Assembly (NCBI GenBank): GCA_000431335.1
Contig: FR888055.1
Span: 1 to 64,000 of the forward strand
DNA from: Clostridium sp. CAG:343
Lineage (GTDB): Bacteria; Bacillota; Clostridia; TANB77; CAG-508
Direction: 5' to 3'
Length of the DNA stretch: 64,000 nt
This document shows positions 1 through 8,145 of this stretch, piece after piece. The notes beneath the pieces were generated by a model. That model did not search any database and was not told the DNA's origin. It was given only the letters and a program-made list of their open reading frames with translations. Position 1 is the first letter of the stretch, and each line of letters starts with the position of its first letter. A program made the position numbers and the translations under genes.

Positions 1-68
1 ATGAAAAGACATTAAATAAAATTTAAGTGTTATAGTTGGAGGCAAAGATTGGACATCATAATCATCTC

Positions 69-1109
69 TTATCGAACTGTAACTTTCGATATTTTTATAA
101 CACATAATCTTAAAATTTGGATTAAACCTAAATAGCCAAAAATAGGATACAACAAACTTACTAAATTAGAAAATCCAAATTTAGAAATTATCACAGAAGT
201 TATACACATTATTATCGAAATCTGTGTATAACCTTTCTTATTTTTTGCCGTATTTTGCAAAAAGCTAACTCCTAAAGAAATAGCTGTTGTAAAAATAGAC
301 CCCAATATAATAACCCCATAAATATACCTCAATATTTTAAACATATTAGAAACAACATAAACAACAGGCATCTCTAACTTTGAAATGTCAACATCTACTC
401 TTACTAATAATAAAAATATTATTACAGACAATAAAATTGTAACTATGGCACTAATAAACGATATATAAAAAATCTGTTTTTTATTTTTCACATAATTATT
501 TAAGGTTATTAATACAGGAATTAATAAAATACTATTATAACTACTATATAAAACAGCACTTAAAGCAAAATTTGTATAATTAGTTCTTATAACATAATTT
601 TCTAAGTTTAATATATGTATATTTTTTATACTTATAATTCCTATTATAAATATAAAACCAATTAATATTGGAACTATCAATTCATTTACTTTTACAACGC
701 CTTTTATACTTGTCATAAATACAATAAAAGTTATTATTGCTAAAATCAAGCTTCCTACCAATCTATTTATTCCTATTTCTTGTTCAAAATAAGCTCCAAA
801 TCCAGCTATCATAATAAAAAAAGTAATTAATATAAATATATTAATTATAAAATTAGCAATTATCTTCAACTTAGTATTTTTTGGAATCAGAATATTCAAA
901 AAATCTTTATACGTATTTATTTTATATTTATTTAAAATATTAAAAGTACTATAAATTACAACTCCAATTATAATACTAGAAATTAAGATGCCTATTAATC
1001 CTTTCATTCCATAAGAAAAAAAGAATAAATATACTTCTTGCCCCGATGCAAATCCAGCACCTATTAAAGTTCCTATAATAACAAATACTACTTTTAAAAC
1101 ATTTTTCAT
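69..1109 (-). CDS. YkvI family membrane transporter-like protein
   Basis: This is a polytopic membrane protein of about 346 residues with roughly ten hydrophobic segments. It opens with a segment containing GTLIGAGFASGQE, typical of the YkvI family within the amino acid/polyamine/organocation transporter superfamily. The substrate is unknown. An ATG five codons further upstream (1124) lies inside the terminator hairpin of the preceding operon. The ATG at 1109, just after that hairpin, is therefore the better start, although no strong ribosome binding site is visible. No further gene is visible in bases 1-68 downstream. Family assignment is from the N-terminal motif and topology; transport function is inferred. 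Confidence 0.7.
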   Translation of the reverse strand: MKNVLKVVFVIIGTLIGAGFASGQEVYLFFFSYGMKGLIGILISSIIIGVVIYSTFNILNKYKINTYKDFLNILIPKNTKLKIIANFIINIFILITFFIMIAGFGAYFEQEIGINRLVGSLILAIITFIVFMTSIKGVVKVNELIVPILIGFIFIIGIISIKNIHILNLENYVIRTNYTNFALSAVLYSSYNSILLIPVLITLNNYVKNKKQIFYISFISAIVTILLSVIIFLLLVRVDVDISKLEMPVVYVVSNMFKILRYIYGVIILGSIFTTAISLGVSFLQNTAKNKKGYTQISIIMCITSVIISKFGFSNLVSLLYPIFGYLGLIQILRLCVIKISKVTVR

Positions 1110-1110
1110 A

Positions 1111-1140
1111 ATAAAAAACCCCATAATAGTTTATGAGGTT
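1111..1140 (-). terminator. Terminator of the GldG/ABC operon
   Basis: On the minus strand, arms AACCTCATAA and TTATGGGGTT (one G-T pair) with a 4-base loop are followed by a T-rich tract. It sits 15 bases after the stop of the GldG-like gene and runs into the start of the YkvI gene. Confidence 0.7.
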
Positions 1141-1154
1141 TTCTTTTATTTATT

Positions 1155-2669
1155 CTATTTTTTTCTTCTTCTTATTTGCCATACTATAATTCCAGCTAAT
1201 ATAATTATAATTGGAACAGCAAATATTATAATTCTTATAATTGTATCTTGTTCTTCTGTTGCTGTATATGTTACAGTTCCTGTACTTTTTCTTGCTGTTA
1301 TATCTTCTGGTCTATCTACCAAATAAGCAATTGAATTTAATACTAAATCTTTATTATATGCTAATTGAATTGCTCCATATTGTGAACTTTCACTTAATTG
1401 ATAATCTGATATGAAATAATTTTCACCAAAAATTACTAGTTTTGAAGTTACTGCATTTTCTCCAGTTTCTTCGTTCTTTTCTTTTAGTGTCTTTTCTAAT
1501 TCAGCTCCTACTGTAAATGTTCCTTTTTCTTCTCCATCTGCTGCTGCATTTTGTTGATTATTAAAGTTTGTTCTAAAATATGCTCCTTCACTAGCTTTAG
1601 CTAATTCTGTCTTTTTAACATTTTGAGTTTCTAAATTATCTTCGTTTATATTTATTTTTGTAGCATTTACAAAAATAACTCCTTTAGAATTATATAAATC
1701 TTTAGTTAATGTAGTATTTTGTATCTCTGGAATAATTAAATCAGGTGAATTTGTTACCATTTTACTACTATCAGTTTCTCTTATTATTCCTACTTCAAAT
1801 GGATTTACTGCATACATTGCTAAAATTTTATTTACATTTGTCATATCTTTTTGAGTAGTCATTGCTGAGTTTAACCATAAAATATTTTTTCCTGAATTTA
1901 TATAATCTACAATGGCATTTGTTGCTATATCATCAAAGTCTTTTGATGGAGTTGTAATAACTAAAGTATCACAATCATCTGGAATCTTTCCTACAGACAA
2001 AACATCTAAAGTTTTAATTTTATTAATTTCATTGCCTAAATACATATTTAAATAATTCATGTTTTTACTTAATGAAAAATCGCTATAACCTTCTAAAAAG
2101 TATACTGTTGGTATTTTATCACTTGTTACTGAAAGAATAGCACTTGTGAATTTTTCTTCAGCAATACTAATAGTTTCATATGTTGAAGTATCATAAGTTA
2201 CCAAATCATTTGCTGTTAATACTTTTGATCTATCTCCACATTCTACAATAATTCCTTGTGTTCCACTTTCGATTCCATATTTTTCTACTAAATCTGGTCT
2301 ATTATTTGTATCTACAGCCTCTGCTGTAATTCTCTCATTTTCTTTTTTATATTGTTTTGCTAAATCTAAATTAGAATCATCATCTGAATAACCCACAAAA
2401 TAAATTTTTACATCCTTTTCTATGTTTTTAACTTTTTCTTTACTTTCATCAGTTAAAGTATATAATTTTTCCTGACTGAAATCAATTGGAGTTAATTCTA
2501 ACTTTTGCATTAAAATATTAACACCAATAAATATAGCTATAATAATAGCAACTAATAAAAAAGTTTTTGATCCATCTACTAACCATTTCTTTTTTATAAT
2601 TTCTATAAACTTATTTTGTTTTTCTTCTTTTACCACTTTTTTAGTCTTTTTATCTTTTTTCTCTTTCAA
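1155..2669 (-). CDS. GldG-like ABC transporter auxiliary protein
   Basis: A 504-residue protein with a lysine-rich cytoplasmic N terminus (first ~30 residues), one membrane segment near residues 35-55, a large extracytoplasmic region, and a second membrane segment near 478-498 followed by RRRKK. This is the arrangement of GldG-type proteins (ABC-type gliding-motility-associated uncharacterised transporters). In Bacillota these form exporters with a GldF-like permease and an ATPase. The permease and ATPase genes lie directly upstream in the same operon, 16 bases apart, which supports the call. The cargo is unknown, and nothing in the window suggests gliding. RBS AGGAGG precedes the ATG. Confidence 0.75.
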   Translation of the reverse strand: MKEKKDKKTKKVVKEEKQNKFIEIIKKKWLVDGSKTFLLVAIIIAIFIGVNILMQKLELTPIDFSQEKLYTLTDESKEKVKNIEKDVKIYFVGYSDDDSNLDLAKQYKKENERITAEAVDTNNRPDLVEKYGIESGTQGIIVECGDRSKVLTANDLVTYDTSTYETISIAEEKFTSAILSVTSDKIPTVYFLEGYSDFSLSKNMNYLNMYLGNEINKIKTLDVLSVGKIPDDCDTLVITTPSKDFDDIATNAIVDYINSGKNILWLNSAMTTQKDMTNVNKILAMYAVNPFEVGIIRETDSSKMVTNSPDLIIPEIQNTTLTKDLYNSKGVIFVNATKININEDNLETQNVKKTELAKASEGAYFRTNFNNQQNAAADGEEKGTFTVGAELEKTLKEKNEETGENAVTSKLVIFGENYFISDYQLSESSQYGAIQLAYNKDLVLNSIAYLVDRPEDITARKSTGTVTYTATEEQDTIIRIIIFAVPIIIILAGIIVWQIRRRKK

Positions 2670-2685
2670 TTAATTTTTCCTCCTT

Positions 2686-3366
2686 CTATCTTACACTTTT
2701 TCTTCTTTGCATAACAATTATAGTAAGAAGTATACATGAAATTGTAAATGTTACAAAAGTTACAGTATCTGCAATGTCAATTTGCCCTGTTGGAAATTTA
2801 GAAAACATATTAATTAATGAAAAATTAGTAAATATGCTACTAAATTGTGGCAAAAACCATGTTAATATAAAAAATCCTATAGTAATTACCCCTGCAATAA
2901 TTTGATTTTCTGTAATACTAGATGCTAATATTCCAAATGAAATATAACTCATAGCTAATAATAAAAATCCTAATAATGTAACAAGTGCAGTTGTAATGTG
3001 TGGTGTTCCAAAATAACATAAAATTCCAAAATATAAAAATGTACAAATTTCTGTGATAGCAACAATTAATGTTGCTGCAATAAATTTCCCTAATACTACT
3101 TTTGTAATACTAAGTGGTGAAGTAAGTAATAATTGTTCTGTTCCTGTTTTTCTTTCTTCTGCTATTGCTCTCATAGTAAGAATTGGAACAAGAAATGTTA
3201 ATATCGTAGCACCAGAATAAAATATGTATTCAAAATTTGTACTTTGATATTGAAAAACATCTACATAAAAAAATATGCTAAACATAATTAAAAATAATCC
3301 TATAAACACATACCCTACTGGTGAATAAAAGTAAGATTTAAATTCTTTTTTTATAACTGCAAACAT
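2686..3366 (-). CDS. ABC-2 type transporter permease (GldF-like)
   Basis: A 226-residue integral membrane protein with about six hydrophobic segments and a conserved cytoplasmic stretch (AIAEERKTGTEQLLLTSP) characteristic of ABC-2 permeases related to GldF and NosY. Its ATG shares one base with the stop codon of the ATPase gene upstream (TAATG), so the two are translationally coupled. The GldG-like gene follows. Together they should form one membrane exporter. The substrate cannot be told from sequence. Confidence 0.85.
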   Translation of the reverse strand: MFAVIKKEFKSYFYSPVGYVFIGLFLIMFSIFFYVDVFQYQSTNFEYIFYSGATILTFLVPILTMRAIAEERKTGTEQLLLTSPLSITKVVLGKFIAATLIVAITEICTFLYFGILCYFGTPHITTALVTLLGFLLLAMSYISFGILASSITENQIIAGVITIGFFILTWFLPQFSSIFTNFSLINMFSKFPTGQIDIADTVTFVTFTISCILLTIIVMQRRKSVR

Positions 3367-4307
3367 TATTTATTACCTCCTTCTATTAATTTCATAAATG
3401 CATCCTCTAGAGTAGTATCTGCTTTTTTCATTTCAAATATTGTAATATCTTCTTTAGCTAACTCTGAAAAAATCATTTTTCTTAAATCTGCATTATCTTC
3501 TGATTCAATCATATATTGTTTAGTTCCATCTTCATTTTTCTCAGCTAATTCTATCTTCTTTATTTCTTTTATTTTATTTTTTATTATATTCATTTTATCT
3601 TCAGGATCTTCTACTGTAACATATAAACAATTTTTATTTGATACTTTTGCCTCTAAATTTTCTGGAGTATCTATAGCCACTATTTTTCCTTTATTTATAA
3701 TAATTACTTTATTACATATTTGACTTACTTCTGACAATATATGAGAACTTAGAATAACAGTATGAGTTTTTCCTAATTCTTTAATCAAATTTCTTATTTC
3801 CGTAATCTGCTTTGGGTCTAATCCTACTGTTGGCTCATCAAGAATTAATATTTTAGGATCCCCAATTAAAGCTCCTGCCATACTTACTCTTTGTTTATAT
3901 CCTCTTGATAAATTTTTAATTAATTTCTTTTGTACATCTTTTAATCCTGTTTTATTTATAATTTCTTGAACTTTTTCTTTTCTATTTTTTCGATCAACAT
4001 TTTTAATCTCTGCCATATAAGTTATAAACTCTTTTACTGTCAAATCTGTATAAAGTGGTACTCCTTCTGGCATATATCCAATTTCCTTTTTGGCTTTTTT
4101 AGGCTTCTTCAATGTATTATATCCATCAATAATAATCTCGCCTTCTGTTTGTTCAATAAAACCTGTAAGCATATTCATTGTTGTACTTTTACCAGCACCA
4201 TTTGGTCCAAGTAAACCAATAATTTCACCTTCCTTAATAGTAAAACTGATATTATCTACGGCAATGAACTTTCCATACTTTTTTGTAACATTTTTAACCT
4301 CTATCAC
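3366..4307 (-). CDS. ABC transporter ATP-binding protein
   Basis: A 313-residue ATPase with Walker A GPNGAGKS at about residues 34-41, signature-like LSRGYKQR near 132 and Walker B ILILDEP near 152, then a C-terminal extension of about 90 residues as in ABC-2 exporter ATPases. The open frame extends further up, but a perfect AAAGGAGG lies 8 bases before a GTG at 4307, giving the natural N terminus VIEVKNVTKKYG. I therefore take GTG as the start. First gene of the ATPase-permease-GldG operon. Confidence 0.9.
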   Translation of the reverse strand: MIEVKNVTKKYGKFIAVDNISFTIKEGEIIGLLGPNGAGKSTTMNMLTGFIEQTEGEIIIDGYNTLKKPKKAKKEIGYMPEGVPLYTDLTVKEFITYMAEIKNVDRKNRKEKVQEIINKTGLKDVQKKLIKNLSRGYKQRVSMAGALIGDPKILILDEPTVGLDPKQITEIRNLIKELGKTHTVILSSHILSEVSQICNKVIIINKGKIVAIDTPENLEAKVSNKNCLYVTVEDPEDKMNIIKNKIKEIKKIELAEKNEDGTKQYMIESEDNADLRKMIFSELAKEDITIFEMKKADTTLEDAFMKLIEGGNK

Positions 4308-4473
4308 AAAAAATTCCTCCTTTAATATTTTTCTAATTATCAATTTTTAATATCTTATCATTTTGTTTATCTAAAGTAAAGCAATTCACAAAAAATTCAC
4401 AATAGCCGTAAGCTTGAGACATATTTTAAAAATTTATGAATATTCATTATAACATAGTGAGGTGTTTAAACTA

Positions 4474-5085
4474 ATGGAATTTCTTTATCCTTTTTTTATT
4501 AGTTTTATTCTTATATTTTTATCTGAACTTGGTGACAAAACTCAACTTTTAGTTTTATCTTTTTCTACTAAAGATAAGGCTAAAAATATTCTTTTTGGAG
4601 TTGCCCTAGGCACTTTCTTTAGTCATGGATTAGCAATTTTATTTGGAAGTCAAATAGGTTCTTTAGAAAATGAAACATTTCAATTTTATTTAGAACTTTT
4701 AACTTATTCTTCTTTTCTTCTTTTTGGAATTATTGGTTTTTTACCAAAAAGAAAAACAAAAGTAGATACTAACTCTAAAACATCTCTCTTGCAAAAAATT
4801 TCTTTTATAAAATTAAATTATATTGCTATTATTGCTCTTAGTATAGTAATTGGTGAATTAGGAGATAAAACATTTTTAGCTTCTTTAGGTCTTGGTGTTC
4901 AGTATCCTAAATATAAGATTTCATTAATTCTTGGTTCTATTTTTGGAATGGTTGCTAGTAATTCTATCGCACTATTTTTCGGAAGATTTTTAGGAAGTAA
5001 ATTAAAACCAAAATTTGTAGAAATTTTATCTAATATTATTTTTATTATTTTTGGATTACTTGGTTTTGTTAACATGCTTTTTTAA
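4474..5085 (+). CDS. GDT1/TMEM165 family cation exporter
   Basis: About 203 residues with six hydrophobic segments in two homologous halves, each starting with the ELGDKT motif (near residues 18-23 and 128-133). That is the signature of the GDT1/UPF0016 family (Mn2+/Ca2+ transporters such as MneA/MntX-type exporters). The open frame begins at a GTG at 4462, but GAGGTG (4459-4464) is spaced 9 bases from ATG 4474, which is the better start. Monocistronic. Confidence 0.8.
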   Translation: MEFLYPFFISFILIFLSELGDKTQLLVLSFSTKDKAKNILFGVALGTFFSHGLAILFGSQIGSLENETFQFYLELLTYSSFLLFGIIGFLPKRKTKVDTNSKTSLLQKISFIKLNYIAIIALSIVIGELGDKTFLASLGLGVQYPKYKISLILGSIFGMVASNSIALFFGRFLGSKLKPKFVEILSNIIFIIFGLLGFVNMLF

Positions 5086-5100
5086 TATATTATAAATTTA

Positions 5101-5189
5101 TACTACTTTTTAACATGAAAGTTAGTATTTGCTTTTGTATATAATCTTATATTTTAATTAAAATATAAGATTATAAATAGTAAGTAGTA
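5101..5189. repeat. Nested inverted repeat with 34-bp perfect palindrome
   Basis: Positions 5141-5174 form a perfect AT-only-rich palindrome. It is flanked by a second pair of arms, TACTACTT at 5101-5108 and AAGTAGTA at 5182-5189. It lies between the GDT1 gene and tRNA-Arg, so it could act as a bidirectional terminator or cruciform. There is no long T tract. Confidence 0.6.
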
Positions 5190-5219
5190 TTTATTTTTTA
5201 TTGAATTTTTTGTTTTTTG

Positions 5220-5248
5220 TTGACACTTTCATTTTTTTGTGTTATTAT
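5220..5248 (+). promoter_or_regulatory. Sigma-70-type promoter of tRNA-Arg(TCT)
   Basis: TTGACA at 5220-5225, a 17-base spacer and TATTAT at 5243-5248, about 20 bases before the tRNA 5' end. The -35 is a consensus match. Confidence 0.8.
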
Positions 5249-5268
5249 ATTTATTGTCCATTAGATAT

Positions 5269-5345
<77 letters not shown>

Positions 5346-5346
5346 A

Positions 5347-5377
5347 AAACACTATACAAATATGTATAGTGTTTTTT
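5347..5377 (+). terminator. Terminator after tRNA-Arg
   Basis: Perfect stem ACACTATACA / TGTATAGTGT followed by TTTTTT. It overlaps the 3' end of the convergent GNAT gene. Confidence 0.85.
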
Positions 5378-5810
5378 ATTTGTTCTTATTCCATTTCATT
5401 ATATATTCCTTTTCTCCTGTCTCATCATCTATTTGTATTTTTGTATTAACAAATCCAAGTGCAACATAAAATAATGTGGCACTTACATTTTTTTCATATA
5501 CCTTTAAAATTAAGTTATCACGTCTATCCTTGCAATAATTAATAAGTTTTCTTCCAATTCCTTGTCTCTGAAATTTTCTACATACAAAAAGTGCTCCTAT
5601 ATATCCATCATCTAATAAACTTATAAAACCTATAATCTCATTATCTTTTACATATACATATGTTTCTGCATTTTTTAAATATTTCTCTTTTACTTCATTA
5701 TAATTTAACAACCAATAATCCTTATCTATAAAATCATGAGCTTCAAAATTCCCCTTTGTCCATAGTGCCATAACTCGAGTTGTATCTTCCTCTTTAAATT
5801 TCCTTATCAT
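5376..5810 (-). CDS. GNAT family N-acetyltransferase (YjaB-like)
   Basis: A 144-residue GNAT acetyltransferase. The acetyl-CoA pyrophosphate loop RQGIGRKLI sits in the second half, preceded by GYIGALFVCRKF. C-terminal LKVYEKNVSATLFYVALGF matches the usual late GNAT motif, as in YjaB-type enzymes. The acceptor substrate is unknown. The frame could start 11 codons earlier, but AGGAGG is correctly spaced for the ATG at 5810 (MIRKFKEED), so I use that one. Confidence 0.85.
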   Translation of the reverse strand: MIRKFKEEDTTRVMALWTKGNFEAHDFIDKDYWLLNYNEVKEKYLKNAETYVYVKDNEIIGFISLLDDGYIGALFVCRKFQRQGIGRKLINYCKDRRDNLILKVYEKNVSATLFYVALGFVNTKIQIDDETGEKEYIMKWNKNK

Positions 5811-5871
5811 CTGTTTCCTCCTAAACTTTAACAATACATACATTTTTTATTACTTTTAGTATACTCTTATT

Positions 5872-6039
5872 TCAATCTTTTATCAATATTCTCCTTTTAT
5901 TTGTCTTTTGCTTTTTTTCCATTTTTTCCAACTCTAACTGTGATAATTCTTTTACTGAATAATAATCTCCATTGCTAACACAAGCAATCACCCTTTTTAA
6001 AAAGCATATATATTCTTCATCTTTTATCATTTCTTTCAT
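5872..6039 (-). CDS. Possible small ORF, 55 aa, unknown
   Basis: An open frame of 55 codons from ATG 6039 (MKEMIKDEEYICFLKRV) to TGA, rich in Lys and Glu and ending in a basic tail. The frame stays open another ~15 codons upstream without an ATG, and the GAAGG before the ATG is only one base away, so the start is weak. It is divergent from the XRE gene across an operator-rich region. It could be a degenerate remnant. Confidence 0.3.
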   Translation of the reverse strand: MKEMIKDEEYICFLKRVIACVSNGDYYSVKELSQLELEKMEKKQKTNKRRILIKD

Positions 6040-6180
6040 ACCTTCTTTTTTTATATCTATATTTTCTTCCTTTTGTGGGTATAACTAATAGTGATACCAA
6101 GTTTTTAATGATAGTATCATATTTTACTTGTTAATTCAAGTTTTTTTATCTTTTTTAGAAAAATTTACCATCTTTTTGTT

Positions 6181-6224
6181 CACAGTATTACTGTGTTCAA
6201 CATTTTTATTGCAGTTGTTATACT
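6181..6224 (+). promoter_or_regulatory. Promoter and operator of the XRE regulator
   Basis: TTCAAC (6196-6201), a 17-base spacer and TATACT (6219-6224). Directly upstream, 6181-6195 is a perfect odd palindrome CACAGTATTACTGTG. Related half-site-like words (GATAGTATCA, TGTTACTAATACTAAT) lie on both sides. The layout suggests autoregulation by the downstream HTH protein; that is inference. Confidence 0.55.
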
Positions 6225-6260
6225 GTTACTAATACTAATATTTATTATGGAGGTATGAAA

Positions 6261-6599
6261 ATGGACTCTATTTCAAAATCAGATATAGATAAAATTTTCG
6301 GTAAAATATTAAGAAAATTTCGCAAAAAATCTGGACTTACTCAAGAACAGCTAGCTGAGCAATTGGGTATTTCTTTAAAATATATATCTAGAATTGAAAA
6401 TGGTAATAATGGAATTAAAACTCAAACTCTAATTAAATATATGAATATTCTAAAAATTACTCCTAATACATTGTATAAAGAATTTATTACAGACTCTCAA
6501 ACAAAGAAAAATATTGAATTAACTGAAAAAATCTGTTCTTTATCAGAAGAGAAAAAAGTATTTATTACTTCAGTTATAGATTTATTAAATGATATGTAA
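6261..6599 (+). CDS. XRE family transcriptional regulator
   Basis: A 112-residue protein with a helix-turn-helix near residues 12-65 (KSGLTQEQLAEQLGISLKYISRIENG) and a short C-terminal part, like phage-type or SinR-type repressors. GGAGG is 1 base from the ATG at 6255 and 7 bases from the ATG at 6261, so the second is the likely start. It lies downstream of a palindromic operator-like site and ends at a strong hairpin. Target genes unknown. Confidence 0.8.
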   Translation: MDSISKSDIDKIFGKILRKFRKKSGLTQEQLAEQLGISLKYISRIENGNNGIKTQTLIKYMNILKITPNTLYKEFITDSQTKKNIELTEKICSLSEEKKVFITSVIDLLNDM

Positions 6600-6602
6600 A
6601 AA

Positions 6603-6630
6603 CCAACTCTACCGAGTTGGCTTTTACTAT
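6603..6630. terminator. Bidirectional terminator
   Basis: Stem CCAACTC (6603-6609) / GAGTTGG (6614-6620) with T-rich sequence on either strand, between the convergent XRE and aminopeptidase genes. Confidence 0.75.
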
Positions 6631-6637
6631 TTTTATA

Positions 6638-8035
6638 TTATTCTTCCCAAAATGCTTTATAAGTTTTATATGCAGAATAAATATCATATTTACTTGTAAC
6701 TTCATATGGTGCATGCATAGAAAGAACTGGAACTCCACAATCTATTACATCTGCTCCTTTATTAGCTATAATATATGCAATAGTTCCTCCACCACCAATA
6801 TCGACTTTTCCTAATTCTGCTATTTGATATTTAATATCATTTCTTTCTAAAATATTTCTTACCCATGCTACATACTCTGCATTTGCATCAGATGCTCCTG
6901 ATTTTCCTCTTGCACCTGTATATTTATTTAAGCTAATTCCTTTTCCCAAAAATCCAGCATTATGTTTGTCTGAAACAGAAGCATAAATAGGATCAAATCC
7001 TGCATCTACATCAGATGATAACATTTTTGAAAAACAAAATACTTTATCTAATAAATTTGGTCTGTTTACACCTAATTTATTTAATATCTCAGAAATAAAG
7101 AAGTCAAACATATGTGATTCCATCCCTGTATTTCCCATACTTCCTATTTCTTCTTTATCTGATAAAATACATACTGCTGTATTTTTAACATTTTCTAATT
7201 CCATCATTGCATGAAGTGAAGTATATGCGCAAACTTTATCATCTTGGCCATAAGCAGCAACCATACTTCCATCAAATCCTAAACTTCTTGCTTTAAATGC
7301 TGGCACTAATTCAATCTCAGAACTTGTTAAATCCGCTTCTGTAATTCCATATTTTTGATTTAAAATATTTAAAATATTTAATTTAACTTTCTCTGAAATT
7401 TTAGAACTGCTATATGGAATACTTCCAATTAATAAATTTAAATCTTCTCCATCTACTCCATTTTTTAATTTTTTCTCCATTTGCTCTTGAGCCAAATGTG
7501 GTAATAAATCAGTAATTGTAAAAATTGGATCTTCTTCATCTTCCCCAATATTAACTTCAATTTTTTCTCCATTTGCTTTTACAATAACACCATGAATACT
7601 AAGTGGAATTGTAGTCCATTGATATTTTTTAATTCCACCATAATAATGTGTTTTAAAATATGCTAATCCTGTATCTTCATAAAGTGGGTTTGGTTTTAAA
7701 TCTAATCTTGGAGAATCTACATGTGATCCTATAATATGCAATCCCTCTTCTATTGATTTTTCACCAATAATAGCTAAATACATACTTTTTTCTCTATTAA
7801 CAAAATAAATTTTATCTCCTGGCTTTAAAGTATCAAATTCCATAATATCTTTATATCCATTTTCATTAGCTAATTTTCTTGCATGTTTGATAAATTCTCT
7901 TTCTGTTTTTGCAACATTTAAAAAATCCATATATTTTTTTGATAAGTCAAAAACTTCCTCTTTTTGATTAGAACCTAAAGTTTCCCATCCATTATCTTTT
8001 TTATTAAAAAGCTTTTCTTTTAATTCTTCTTCCAT
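6638..8035 (-). CDS. apeA: M18 family aminopeptidase
   Basis: A 465-residue zinc aminopeptidase of family M18. Visible family blocks are GSHVDSPRLDLKPNPLYED with the first metal histidine and aspartate, GGIKKYQW, LSDKEEIGSMGNTGMESH with the catalytic and metal glutamates, and the C-terminal VLSMHAPYE with a metal histidine. Length is typical for the family (~430-480). It is cytoplasmic and trims N-terminal residues from peptides. AAAGGAGG is well spaced before the ATG. Monocistronic, ending at the shared bidirectional terminator. Confidence 0.93.
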   Translation of the reverse strand: MEEELKEKLFNKKDNGWETLGSNQKEEVFDLSKKYMDFLNVAKTEREFIKHARKLANENGYKDIMEFDTLKPGDKIYFVNREKSMYLAIIGEKSIEEGLHIIGSHVDSPRLDLKPNPLYEDTGLAYFKTHYYGGIKKYQWTTIPLSIHGVIVKANGEKIEVNIGEDEEDPIFTITDLLPHLAQEQMEKKLKNGVDGEDLNLLIGSIPYSSSKISEKVKLNILNILNQKYGITEADLTSSEIELVPAFKARSLGFDGSMVAAYGQDDKVCAYTSLHAMMELENVKNTAVCILSDKEEIGSMGNTGMESHMFDFFISEILNKLGVNRPNLLDKVFCFSKMLSSDVDAGFDPIYASVSDKHNAGFLGKGISLNKYTGARGKSGASDANAEYVAWVRNILERNDIKYQIAELGKVDIGGGGTIAYIIANKGADVIDCGVPVLSMHAPYEVTSKYDIYSAYKTYKAFWEE

Positions 8036-8145
8036 AATAATCCTCCTTTGTTTTTTATTAGTATATCACTCTATAAATTATTTTGCTACATTTTCAATGA
8101 TTTATTCTAAAAAATTGGTTATACTATTTTAGAGGTGAAATTTTT

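Noticed and set aside
3966..4350. Two plus-strand frames opposite the ABC ATPase
   Set aside because: Antisense to Walker A and signature regions of a clear ATPase; no start signals.
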